This document shows positions 27,222 to 35,184 of a DNA stretch of 64,000 bases, piece after piece. The notes under the pieces are model-generated. The model did no database searches and was not told the DNA's origin. It was given only the letters and a program-made list of their open reading frames with translations. The stretch's first letter is position 1, and every line of letters starts with the position of its first letter. The DNA comes from Tepidibacter aestuarii (GTDB taxonomy: Bacteria > Bacillota > Clostridia > Peptostreptococcales > Peptostreptococcaceae), in NCBI RefSeq assembly GCF_934924865.1, contig NZ_OW235315.1, forward strand, positions 1,116,001-1,180,000, read 5' to 3'. The translations under genes were made by a program, and so were the position numbers.

Positions 27222-28890
27222 GAGAAAAAAAAGTAATACAAAACAAAATAAAAGACTTTCGATAGTTTTATTTACTTTTTCATTTATATTCATATCGCTA
27301 TTTGCAAGACTTATATACATACAAGGTTATAAAGGCAAAGAGTATTATGAAAGAGCTATAAGGCAAAGTGAAATTAAAATAGATCTGACTAGCAACAGAG
27401 GAACGGTATACGATAGAAATAATGTAGCACTTACAGATAATGAAAAGGAAGATATAGTTGTTATATTAAAGAGAAATTTTAATTTGGATAAAGAAAAAAT
27501 AGATATACTAAAAAAAGTTACAAAGCTCTCTGAAAAGGAAATATATAATAAATTTGAGAGTAAAAGTGATTTAATAGAGCTTAAGATAAAGTATTTAAAT
27601 GATGAATTGAGAAAAGAAATAGAAAATAAGAGTGCAATTTTAATAGTTAATAAAACATATAGGTATAGAAGTGAAAACATATTAACGCATGTTTTGGGAT
27701 ATATAAATAAGTATGAAAACAAAGGTGTAAGTGGAGTAGAAAAAGCTAAAAATAATTTGTTAAAAGACCAAAATAAAGAGTATGTAGAGGCTTTTGTAGA
27801 TGCGAGGAAGAATGTAGTTCCTGGAAGTTTTAAAAAATATAAAAGTAAGGATATAAACCATAAAAACGTAAAATTAACTATAGATTATGATATACAAAGT
27901 ATAGTTGAAAAAGCATTAGATAAAAAGCATAAAAATGGAGCAGTTGTAGTATCTGATGTTAATACAGGAGAGATACTGGCCATGGCATCAAGGCCGAATT
28001 TTAACCCAAATAAGGTAGAAGACTATATAGATAGCGAAAACCAAGAATTATTAAATAAAGCCATTCAATGTAAATACCCACCTGGATCTATATTTAAAAT
28101 AATAGTAACACTTGCAGCGTTTGAAGAAGGTGTAGTAGATGAAGAAGAAAAATTCGAATGCAATGGATATATAGAATTTGATGGAATAAAGATAAAGTGT
28201 TGGGAAAGAGATGGACATGGAGAAGAAACATTTAAGGAAGCTTTCTATAATTCATGTAATCCTGTATTTGTTGAAGTAGGAAAGAGATTGGGAAGCAAAA
28301 AAATATTAGAAACTGCAAAAAGAATGGGATTATCAGATAAAGTAGATATAGGATTAGAAGAAGAAAAAGAGACTTCACTTCCAAAAGGAGATACAGTAAA
28401 AGGGAACGCTATAGGCAATATATCAATAGGACAAGGTGATATAGAAGTAACTCCTCTTCAAGTTAATCAGATGACTCAGATAATAGCTAATAATGGGGCA
28501 TATAAAAAATTATATTTATTCGATTCTATACTAGATCAAAATATGAATGAGATCGAAAATCATAAAATAGAAAAAGACAAGGTAGTAATGTCTCCCTTTA
28601 TAATAAATAGAACAAAGAAATTAATGGAAGGTGTTGTTGAAGCAGGTACTGCTAAAAATATAAAAGGGATACAAGGAAACAGTGCAGGAAAAACTGGTTC
28701 AGCAGAATATTACGTCAATGGCCAAAAATTTGTACATGGGTGGTTTACTGGGTATTATCCAGCAAAAGTGCCTAAATATGCAGTAACAGTATTTGTATAT
28801 GATGGGAAATCAGGAGGAGGAGCTGCAGCACCAGTGTTTAAAGACATAATTGAAAATATAAATAATATTAAACAAGTACAGGCACAATAA
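27220..28890 (+). CDS. Class B penicillin-binding protein (transpeptidase)
   Basis: A 556-residue PBP with an N-terminal membrane helix (about 13-33), a dimerisation domain, and a transpeptidase domain. The active-site Ser290 is in PPGSIFKI, the SxN motif is SCN near residue 347, and KTGS is at residues 491-494. It begins at TTG with CAGGGGGTG that lies inside the upstream terminator arm. Location directly before sigK, and the lack of SpoVD-type PASTA domains, suggest a role in elongation or spore cortex synthesis. The second is inference from context. Confidence 0.9.
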   Translation: MRKKSNTKQNKRLSIVLFTFSFIFISLFARLIYIQGYKGKEYYERAIRQSEIKIDLTSNRGTVYDRNNVALTDNEKEDIVVILKRNFNLDKEKIDILKKVTKLSEKEIYNKFESKSDLIELKIKYLNDELRKEIENKSAILIVNKTYRYRSENILTHVLGYINKYENKGVSGVEKAKNNLLKDQNKEYVEAFVDARKNVVPGSFKKYKSKDINHKNVKLTIDYDIQSIVEKALDKKHKNGAVVVSDVNTGEILAMASRPNFNPNKVEDYIDSENQELLNKAIQCKYPPGSIFKIIVTLAAFEEGVVDEEEKFECNGYIEFDGIKIKCWERDGHGEETFKEAFYNSCNPVFVEVGKRLGSKKILETAKRMGLSDKVDIGLEEEKETSLPKGDTVKGNAIGNISIGQGDIEVTPLQVNQMTQIIANNGAYKKLYLFDSILDQNMNEIENHKIEKDKVVMSPFIINRTKKLMEGVVEAGTAKNIKGIQGNSAGKTGSAEYYVNGQKFVHGWFTGYYPAKVPKYAVTVFVYDGKSGGGAAAPVFKDIIENINNIKQVQAQ

Positions 28891-28910
28891 TATAAAGGCT
28901 TTCATATAAT
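28882..28910 (+). promoter_or_regulatory. Possible sigma-E-type promoter for sigK
   Basis: GCACAAT at 28882-28888, fourteen bases, then CATATAAT at 28903-28910 resembles the sigma-E consensus KMATATT-N14-CATACAHT (5 of 7 and 7 of 8). It lies 36 bases before the sigK start, within and after the pbp stop. Mother-cell expression of sigK by sigma-E is known in Bacillus and Clostridioides. Confidence 0.5.
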
Positions 28911-28945
28911 GTAAAGTGACTTATTATATATGGGGGGTGAATATA

Positions 28946-29320
28946 TTGACAGCTACAAAATCGTTTCCAAATCCACTAACCCCTAAAGAGGAACTAGAAT
29001 ATTTAAAAAAGTTTAAACAAGGAGACCTAAGTGTCAAATCTATTCTAGTAGAAAGAAATCTAAGGCTAGTAGCTCATATTGTGAAAAAATATACTAATTA
29101 TCAAGAAGATATAGAGGATTTAATATCTATTGGAACTATCGGACTTATAAAGGCAATAGAGACATTCAATATTGAAAAAGGCACAAGGCTTGCAACTTAT
29201 GCAGCAAGGTGTATAGAAAATGAGATACTTATGAGCATAAGAGCGGGAAAAAAAAGTAAAGGAGAAGTATCTCTTCAAGATCCTATCGGTGTAGATAAAG
29301 AAGGGAATGAAATATCTTAA
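28946..29320 (+). CDS. sigK: RNA polymerase sigma-K, 5' part (interrupted by skin-type element)
   Basis: Codons for the first 124 residues of sigma-K, the late mother-cell sigma factor. Regions 2.1-2.4 are visible: [17 protein letters not shown], then [17 protein letters not shown] and [13 protein letters not shown]. After [10 protein letters not shown] the frame meets TAA made by the element junction. TTG 28946, six bases after GGGGGGTG, is taken as the start. The frame extends ten codons upstream, but the ribosome site argues against using them. No pro-sequence precedes PLTPKEE, as in C. difficile and unlike Bacillus. A functional protein needs joining to 41147-41419. Confidence 0.93.
   Translation: MTATKSFPNPLTPKEELEYLKKFKQGDLSVKSILVERNLRLVAHIVKKYTNYQEDIEDLISIGTIGLIKAIETFNIEKGTRLATYAARCIENEILMSIRAGKKSKGEVSLQDPIGVDKEGNEIS
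29306..29318 (+). repeat. Left attachment core of the sigK element
   Basis: AATGAAATATCTT, exactly repeated at 41135-41147 in direct orientation. Fusing the two copies restores codons GNEISLIDILGTD without a gap. The first five bases, AATGA, equal the crossover sequence I recall for the Bacillus subtilis skin element. Confidence 0.9.
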
Positions 29321-29355
29321 ACCTTATATCAACTTCAAATTAAGGAGGTTTTATA

Positions 29356-29613
29356 GTGAAAAATATAGCTGTTGAAAGAACTATGTCATTTGTAAAAAAT
29401 GACTTGAAAAGAGAAGGGTATCAAATAGATATAATAGATACTAATGAAAAAAACAATCCAAATTATTTAAACAATTTTGATGCATTATTAGTATCAGGGT
29501 CAAAATCAAACTTTATAGGAATTGAGATATCATCTACTAAAGTACCAGTGATAAAAGCTACAGGAAAGAGTATTGAAGATATAAAAGTTGAATTAAATAA
29601 AATATTTCATTAG
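29356..29613 (+). CDS. YkuS family (UPF0180) protein
   Basis: An 85-residue protein matching the UPF0180/YkuS family in length and in the pattern IAVERTMSFVKNDLKREGYQI...FDALLVSGSKSNFIGIE, ending in a region with VPVIKATGKS. Function is unknown in the family. GTG start with TAAGGAGG. It lies only 38 bases inside the left element boundary, so after integration it would be reached by transcription entering through sigK. A bidirectional terminator separates it from the recombinase. Confidence 0.75.
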   Translation: MKNIAVERTMSFVKNDLKREGYQIDIIDTNEKNNPNYLNNFDALLVSGSKSNFIGIEISSTKVPVIKATGKSIEDIKVELNKIFH

Positions 29614-29618
29614 AGGTT

Positions 29619-29646
29619 AAAAGAGTAGCTAATTAACTACTCTTTT
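29619..29646. terminator. Bidirectional terminator between ykuS-like gene and recombinase
   Basis: AAAAGAGTAG, an AT-rich centre and CTACTCTTTT. The recombinase stop codon (29637-29639 on the minus strand) lies inside the hairpin. Confidence 0.8.
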
Positions 29647-31163
29647 GGTAATTTAGGATAAATTATTAACGTGAATTCATCGTTTCTTTTATGTTTTTCT
29701 TTTTTATATACAACACTATTTAGTACTGACTTTAATAATCTATTTTTTAATGCATTGCTATCTGTATTCTCATATACATCTAAAAGATGTGTGAATCTTG
29801 GGATACAACCCACATCGAATTTTTTAGAAATATCTACTAACTTACTATTAGTTTCATCTATAGAACTTTGTACATTTTTTATTTTTGTAGTTATTGAATT
29901 TAATCTAGACATATATGTAGATTCATCATATATATTTCGCTCTAGCAAATCATGTAAATTGTTATTTTGAATATTTAAATTACCTAACTCTTTTTTTAAG
30001 CTATGAAGTACATTCTTATATAATAACTTATCTTTATTTTTATCATCATTAGAATACATATTCAGATTAAATTCGTACTTTTTTAACCAATATCTTAAAG
30101 ATAATATTAGTTTATTTTCTATATATATTAGCTTACTGCTCTTATTTGAACAATTTTTAGGACACATAATTTGAGAATCTCTATTTTTATATGGTCGAAG
30201 AACCATAGATGAATTGCAGTAAAAGCATTTAACAACTCCTGCTAGAGGATTTGAAATTTTAGTTCTTGAATTAAAGGGAGTATGAGAACGACTTGATAAA
30301 ATCTTTTGAGCTTTTTCATAAGTTTTTGAAGAAATAATAGCTTTGTGTTTTCCCTGAACATCTATCCATTCTTTTTTAGGTCTCATTTTTGTTTCTTTAT
30401 TTTTGCCTATTTCATTTGATTTTTTATTGACAGTTTTTCTCCACTGTATTCTTCCTGTATAGACATTGTTTTTTATTATTGAAAGAACTGATGCTGATGA
30501 CCAATTTGAACCTGTATAGCTTTTGTAGTTCATAGCATTTAGCTTATCGGCTATCTTTTTAGATCCTAAATAATGATTCGTATATAAATCAAATATAATA
30601 TTTACAACTACTGATTGTTCTGGGTGAGGAGTTAATGTTCTGTAATTGTCCTTATAACAAATTTCATATCCATATGGAGGAAGAGTTCCTAAATAATTTC
30701 CATCTTCAACACTTCTTATTCTACCATTTTGAAGACGTCTATTTATTATTTTAAGCTCTTTTCTAGCCATAAAGGCTTCAAATTCTGAATACTCTTCATC
30801 AAATTCATCTTCTAAATTGTATACTTTTCTAGGGGTTACTATCTTGGTATTAGAATTTTTGAATGTCTCAAGAATAAGACCTTGTTCTTTCATATTTCCT
30901 CTTCCAAGCCTATCTATATCCATACATAAAACACAATCATATAAATTGTTCTCAACATCTTTTAAAAGCTCTAGCATTTGAGGTCTGTGCATCAAGCTTT
31001 CTCCAGAGACAATTTCTTCTCTGATTTTTAATATATTTAAATTATTTTCTTGTGCATATTTAAGCAAAGCTTTCTTATGCTTTAGCAGTGTTTCTTTATC
31101 ACCTTTTTTTTCAGCTTCTTCATCTGCTCTTGACTTTCTAAGATAAATACAAGTGTTGTTCAT
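29637..31163 (-). CDS. spoIVCA: Large serine recombinase of the sigK element (SpoIVCA-like)
   Basis: A 508-residue serine recombinase expected to excise the element and rejoin sigK. The N-terminal resolvase domain has the nucleophile Ser11 in IYLRKSRADEE and VLCMDIDRLGRGN. Then come the recombinase domain (IINRRLQNGRIRSVEDGNYLG, YTGRIQWRKT), a zinc ribbon with CFYCNSS and CPKNC, and a coiled coil (about 385-450). Size and layout match SpoIVCA. ATG 31163 is preferred over ATG 31169 because AAAGGA is only two bases from the first. A directionality factor, if any, is not identifiable. Confidence 0.9.
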   Translation of the reverse strand: MNNTCIYLRKSRADEEAEKKGDKETLLKHKKALLKYAQENNLNILKIREEIVSGESLMHRPQMLELLKDVENNLYDCVLCMDIDRLGRGNMKEQGLILETFKNSNTKIVTPRKVYNLEDEFDEEYSEFEAFMARKELKIINRRLQNGRIRSVEDGNYLGTLPPYGYEICYKDNYRTLTPHPEQSVVVNIIFDLYTNHYLGSKKIADKLNAMNYKSYTGSNWSSASVLSIIKNNVYTGRIQWRKTVNKKSNEIGKNKETKMRPKKEWIDVQGKHKAIISSKTYEKAQKILSSRSHTPFNSRTKISNPLAGVVKCFYCNSSMVLRPYKNRDSQIMCPKNCSNKSSKLIYIENKLILSLRYWLKKYEFNLNMYSNDDKNKDKLLYKNVLHSLKKELGNLNIQNNNLHDLLERNIYDESTYMSRLNSITTKIKNVQSSIDETNSKLVDISKKFDVGCIPRFTHLLDVYENTDSNALKNRLLKSVLNSVVYKKEKHKRNDEFTLIIYPKLPKE

Positions 31164-31243
31164 GAACATCGTCCTTTCTAAGATATGTATATATCAAAAT
31201 TATATTTACGAAAATCAAAATATATGTATAGCTGAAAATAACG

Positions 31244-31316
31244 TTTGCTAAAAATATTAAAAGGGTATAATATATAAATAACAGCATACCACAAAATTTT
31301 TCAAAAAAGTGGTATG
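31244..31316 (+). promoter_or_regulatory. Promoter and leader hairpin of yjjI-yjjW
   Basis: TTTGCT at 31244-31249 and TATAAT at 31266-31271 (spacer 16) form a plausible sigma-A promoter. Just downstream CATACCAC at 31285-31292 pairs with GTGGTATG at 31309-31316 around an A/T-rich loop, and AACCA...TGGTT at 31323-31340 forms a second smaller inverted repeat. No T-run follows. These could be an operator pair or an RNA hairpin. They do not match the NrdR box. Confidence 0.4.
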
Positions 31317-31369
31317 TTAAACAACCATTTAAAAGTGGTTAAAATATTTTAAATGGAGAGTGAAGCACC

Positions 31370-32863
31370 ATGACTAATATTTTGAACATAATAAAGGATA
31401 CTACTATGACTTATGAACAGAAGGTTATGAGTCTTGCTAGAGCTGCGGAAGAAACTTTAAATGTTCTAAACATAAGTGAAATGGCACAAAAGTACAGAGA
31501 AGAAGGAATAATATGCGATCTTAATGAGGGAAATACTCCGTACAGGCCTAGATATGTAGTTCCAGATTATGAAAAATTTATTACAAATGGAAGTGAATTT
31601 TTAGGTATAAAGCCTCCTAAGGATATCTGGGAAGCTACAAATAATTTATTAATCTTATATAAACACGTTCCATCCATAACATCTTTTCCTGTTTATATAG
31701 GAAATATAGACACACTACTTGATAGATTTATAGAGGATGAGAATGAGGCTTATAAGGCTATAAAACTATTTTTAACTCATATTGATAGAACTATTACAGA
31801 TTCATTCTGTCATGCAAATATAGGTCCTAAAGATACTAAAGCAGGAAGACTTATACTAAAGGCTGAAAGAGAGCTTGAAAATGCAATACCTAACATTTCT
31901 ATTAAGTATTCTGATGAAACGTCAGATGAATTTGCAATTGAAGCTATAAAAACAGCTCTTGTAACTGCTAAACCTAGCTTTGCAAATCATAAGATGTTTT
32001 CAGATGACCTTGGCGAAAATTATGCAATAGTAAGCTGTTACAATGGTCTTAATACAGCTGGTGGAAGTCATACATTAGTTAGGTTAAATCTTGCAGGACT
32101 TAGTGAAATAGCAAATGATGAGAACGATTTTATAGAAAATAAACTTCCTGAGGCAGTAAAAATAATGGCTGAATACATGGATCAGAGAGTGAAATTTTTA
32201 GTAGAAGAAAGTGGTTTCTTTGAATCAAGTTTCTTGGTTAGAGAAAACCTAATAGAAAAAAATAATTTCACAGCTATGTTTGGTATGTTTGGTCTTGCAG
32301 AGAGTGTAAATCACTTTATAAATTCAGATGTTAAAGAAGATAGATTTGGACACAGCCAAAGAGCGAATAAATTAGGAATTAGAATAATTCAAAAACTAGA
32401 AGAAGAAGTAAATAAACATGAAGCTATTTATTGTGAAGCTTCAAATAATAGATATGTCCTTCATGCACAAGTTGGAATAGATACAGACGAAGGAATAAGT
32501 CCGGGATGTAGAATTCCTATAGGAGAAGAACCAGAGATACATCAACATTTAATTCAATCAGCAAAATTCCATAAATACTTCCCATCTGGAATAGGTGATA
32601 TATTCAACTTTGATTCTATGGCTAAGAAAAATCCAGAGTATATACTAGACATAATCAAAGGTGCATTTAAAGAAGAAATGAGATATTTCTCGCTATATTC
32701 TACTGATTGTGATGTTATAAGAATCACTGGGTATCTAGTTAAAAGATCAGAAATAGAAAAACTTCAAAAAGGGGAGCAAGTATTACAAGATACTGTAGCT
32801 TTTGGAATGGGAGCTGTAAATAACAACAACGTATTAGAAAGAAAGATAAGAAAAGATGTGTAA
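31370..32863 (+). CDS. yjjI: YjjI-family glycyl radical enzyme (DUF3029)
   Basis: A 497-residue glycyl radical enzyme. It matches YjjI in length and motifs: GIICDLNEGNTPYRPRYVVPDYEKF, ILYKHVPSITSFPVYIG, FCHANIGP, Cys223 in AIVSCYNGLNTAGG and the radical glycine Gly454 in VIRITGYLVKRS. The substrate of YjjI is not established. Anaerobic ribonucleotide reductase (NrdD) is a look-alike, but NrdD is longer and ends in a different glycyl motif with zinc-binding cysteines. Translationally coupled to its activase, overlapping by eight bases. Confidence 0.88.
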   Translation: MTNILNIIKDTTMTYEQKVMSLARAAEETLNVLNISEMAQKYREEGIICDLNEGNTPYRPRYVVPDYEKFITNGSEFLGIKPPKDIWEATNNLLILYKHVPSITSFPVYIGNIDTLLDRFIEDENEAYKAIKLFLTHIDRTITDSFCHANIGPKDTKAGRLILKAERELENAIPNISIKYSDETSDEFAIEAIKTALVTAKPSFANHKMFSDDLGENYAIVSCYNGLNTAGGSHTLVRLNLAGLSEIANDENDFIENKLPEAVKIMAEYMDQRVKFLVEESGFFESSFLVRENLIEKNNFTAMFGMFGLAESVNHFINSDVKEDRFGHSQRANKLGIRIIQKLEEEVNKHEAIYCEASNNRYVLHAQVGIDTDEGISPGCRIPIGEEPEIHQHLIQSAKFHKYFPSGIGDIFNFDSMAKKNPEYILDIIKGAFKEEMRYFSLYSTDCDVIRITGYLVKRSEIEKLQKGEQVLQDTVAFGMGAVNNNNVLERKIRKDV

Positions 32864-33692
32864 GGGCTTAGTAAATAGAATACTCCCATTTAGCTCTGTA
32901 GATGGACCTGGAAATAGAAGTGTTGTATTTATGCAAGGATGTAATTTTAACTGCTTGTATTGCCATAATCCAGAGACTATAAATATATGTAATAGCTGTG
33001 GGGTATGTGTTAAGTCTTGTAAATACGAAAGCTTAAATAATAAAGAAAAAGAAATTGTTTGGGATATCAAAACCTGCAAACATTGTGATATGTGTTTAAA
33101 GTCATGTCCTAACGATTCAAATCCAAAAAGCATTTACATGAGTGTTGATGAAGTTTATGAACAAATATATAAGGTTAAATCCTTTATATCTGGGATAACA
33201 GTTTCAGGAGGAGAATGCACGCTCCAACATGAGTTTTTAACAAAGCTATTTGATAAGGTTAAAAAACTTGGACTAACATGTTATGTGGACACTAATGGAT
33301 CTATACCTTTAAAGGACAAAAAAGATTTTGTAAATATAATGGATATGGGTATGATAGACTTGAAATCATACGATGAAGATGAGCATAAAATGCTTACAGG
33401 AATGTCAAATAAAAATGTAATTGATAACATAAAATATCTAGCAAGTATAGATAAATTATATGAGGTGAGAACTGTTATAGTTCCTGATGTTTTAAACAAT
33501 CATTACAATGTAGACCAAATAAGCAAACTTATAGCATCTTTAAATCCAAATATAAGATACAAAATAATAAGATACAGAAATCACGGTGTTAGAAAAAATA
33601 TTATAAATAGTTATACACCAAGTGATGAGATGATGAATGAATTGTATGAAATAGCATCTAATAATGGATGTAAGGATATAATTTTAGTTTAA
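32856..33692 (+). CDS. yjjW: YjjW-family glycyl radical enzyme activase (radical SAM)
   Basis: A 278-residue radical SAM enzyme that installs the glycyl radical on YjjI. The SAM cluster motif CNFNCLYCHN is at residues 30-39, followed by an inserted ferredoxin-like pair of clusters with CNSCGVCVKSC and CKHCDMCLKSCP, then SGGECTLQHEF. This architecture separates YjjW from PflA, which lacks the ferredoxin insert. Its ATG lies within the last codons of yjjI. Confidence 0.9.
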   Translation: MCKGLVNRILPFSSVDGPGNRSVVFMQGCNFNCLYCHNPETINICNSCGVCVKSCKYESLNNKEKEIVWDIKTCKHCDMCLKSCPNDSNPKSIYMSVDEVYEQIYKVKSFISGITVSGGECTLQHEFLTKLFDKVKKLGLTCYVDTNGSIPLKDKKDFVNIMDMGMIDLKSYDEDEHKMLTGMSNKNVIDNIKYLASIDKLYEVRTVIVPDVLNNHYNVDQISKLIASLNPNIRYKIIRYRNHGVRKNIINSYTPSDEMMNELYEIASNNGCKDIILV

Positions 33693-33693
33693 A

Positions 33694-33726
33694 AAGTATG
33701 GTAGATTATCTACCATACTTTTTTTT
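33694..33726. terminator. Bidirectional terminator between yjjW and the germination permease
   Basis: AAGTATGGTAGA, loop TTA, TCTACCATACTT, with T8 on the + side and A-rich sequence on the other. It covers the last codons of the permease gene on the minus strand. Confidence 0.88.
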
Positions 33727-34794
33727 ATATTTTATTTCAGCAAAAATAAATATAAATATAGGTAAAATGACTTGAAATGGGAAAAAATAGTACGGCCATA
33801 CTTTAGAATTGAATTCCATATAATCCATTACACTATCATATTGTAAATAAGTTAGATTTAGTATTAATAATGTTATAGGAGTTATAGTAAAACGATAATC
33901 GTTACATTCAAATACTTTAGTAATACCCTTACATACACATAACAATAATATACTTACTTTAATAAATCCACCCAATACAAATGCTAAAGATATTAGTATT
34001 TCTAGGTTTTGCAAAAGGATACCAATACCTATTCTTGTGGCTAAATTATAAGTAGGATAATATTTATTTGCTGCAATATCTCCTCCTAAAGCTAAAATGT
34101 TAGTCAGTGTTAATAATAGCATATATAGTCCTGCTACTAATAATGATGTAAAATAAACTTTAGAAGAAGATTTTTTGTTTCTAAATCCGTTAAAAGCCAT
34201 AGTAAATGCTATCATTTGACCAAATGGCTGAGAAAATAGAGCGAAAGTAGCTTCAAATAATGGGCTAGTACCTTCATATAACATGGGTTTAAGATTATTT
34301 ATATTCATTTTAGGAATTGATAAAAGGGAAACAATTATCAAAGAAACAATAGGTATCAGTAAAAAAAACTTCGACCATCTGCCTAAAAGTTCAACTCCTT
34401 CTCTTATTCCCCAACTACATAAAATTCCTAAAAATATTATAGATACGATTGGGGGAGTTTTAATCAAATTAACACTTGTAACATATAGAGCATAATTATT
34501 TAGAACATCAGCTGCCCAATAAAAAGTATACCAAGTAAATATTAGTATTACTATTTTTCCAATGAATTTACCAAAACAGAGCTCAATAATATCAAAGATG
34601 TCTTTATTTGGGAAAAGACAATCTAATCGTGCAAATATAAATAACATAGGCATAACAGCAATTACAGATAAAATAACAGCTAGCCATGCATCATTTTTAG
34701 CTTCTAATCCAGGTACAAATATAGAAGTTGATCCTATCAAAAATAAAATCATAATAGAAATTCCTTGTTTATCAGAAATAATTTCTTTATTCAA
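33706..34794 (-). CDS. Spore germination permease, GerAB/GerKB family, inside the element
   Basis: Endospore germination permease of 362 residues with ten hydrophobic segments and the family pattern at the N terminus (GISIMILFLIGSTSIFVPG, then KNDAWLAVILSVIAVMPM). GerAB-type proteins are the germinant-binding membrane B subunits of GerA receptors. No A or C subunit is next to it. The nearest receptor operon, at 43035-45927, has A and C but no B. TTG 34794 is taken as start because GGAGG lies at 34803-34807; a TTG at 34809 overlaps that site. Excision happens in the mother cell, so the forespore, where receptors are made, would keep this gene. Confidence 0.85.
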   Translation of the reverse strand: MNKEIISDKQGISIMILFLIGSTSIFVPGLEAKNDAWLAVILSVIAVMPMLFIFARLDCLFPNKDIFDIIELCFGKFIGKIVILIFTWYTFYWAADVLNNYALYVTSVNLIKTPPIVSIIFLGILCSWGIREGVELLGRWSKFFLLIPIVSLIIVSLLSIPKMNINNLKPMLYEGTSPLFEATFALFSQPFGQMIAFTMAFNGFRNKKSSSKVYFTSLLVAGLYMLLLTLTNILALGGDIAANKYYPTYNLATRIGIGILLQNLEILISLAFVLGGFIKVSILLLCVCKGITKVFECNDYRFTITPITLLILNLTYLQYDSVMDYMEFNSKVWPYYFFPFQVILPIFIFIFAEIKYKKKYGR

Positions 34795-34937
34795 TATTAA
34801 TTCCTCCAAAATTTAAATATATATCTTTAGTTTATCCATATTGAGAATACTTAATTCTAGATATTAAAACTATAATAATTTCAATCTGTGAATAGGACAA
34901 CATTTAACCCTCATATAATCAAATAGGAGGGAATAAT

Positions 34938-35105
34938 ATGAGCAAAAACATAAAATACAATGAAATACATATAATTGGCAATACAACTGTATGTGTAGTG
35001 GAACCAGATATAGACTCTAAAGACGATATAGATTGTATATTAGAAGAATTTCACGATATTAGTAGCGAAATTGTTGAAAATATATTAAAAAATAGAGATA
35101 AGTAA
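34938..35105 (+). CDS. Small acidic protein of 55 residues, unknown function
   Basis: ATG at 34938 follows AGGAGGG with good spacing and the frame runs 55 codons to TAA. The sequence begins MSKNIKYNEIHIIGNTTVCVVEPD and ends in an acidic helix with DDIDCILEEFHDISSEIVENI. I recognise no family. Upstream GAATA at 34890-34894 and CATATAA at 34912-34918, 17 bases apart, resemble a sigma-F/G forespore promoter, though the implied start lies very near the ribosome site. It may be cotranscribed with the 1402-residue gene 79 bases downstream. Confidence 0.6.
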   Translation: MSKNIKYNEIHIIGNTTVCVVEPDIDSKDDIDCILEEFHDISSEIVENILKNRDK

Positions 35106-35150
35106 TCAGTGATAATCATATAATTAAAAATACAATTCATATAAGGCATA

Positions 35151-35178
35151 GGGGGTGAGGTACAGCTACTGAGCTGTA
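35151..35178 (+). promoter_or_regulatory. Hairpin between ribosome site and start of the activase gene
   Basis: GGGGGTGAGG at 35151-35160 is followed at once by TACAGCT-ACTG-AGCTGTA (35161-35178) and then ATTATATG. The SD lies 24 bases from the ATG at 35185, too far unless the hairpin is looped out, in which case the effective spacing is about six. It could set or regulate translation. Confidence 0.5.
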
Positions 35179-35184
35179 GATTAT

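Noticed and set aside
31179..31187. Sigma-E/K type -10 (CATATCTTA, minus strand) for the recombinase
   Set aside because: It lies directly against the ribosome site, so transcripts would begin at or after the SD. The -35 match is also weak.
31285..31340. NrdR boxes before the glycyl radical gene
   Set aside because: The inverted repeats are CATACCAC/GTGGTATG and AACCA/TGGTT, which do not match the NrdR consensus ACACWATATATWGTGT.
31370..32863. Anaerobic ribonucleoside-triphosphate reductase NrdD with NrdG
   Set aside because: The glycyl radical enzyme is too short, lacks the zinc-binding cysteines near the C terminus, and matches YjjI segments throughout. The activase has the ferredoxin insert of YjjW.
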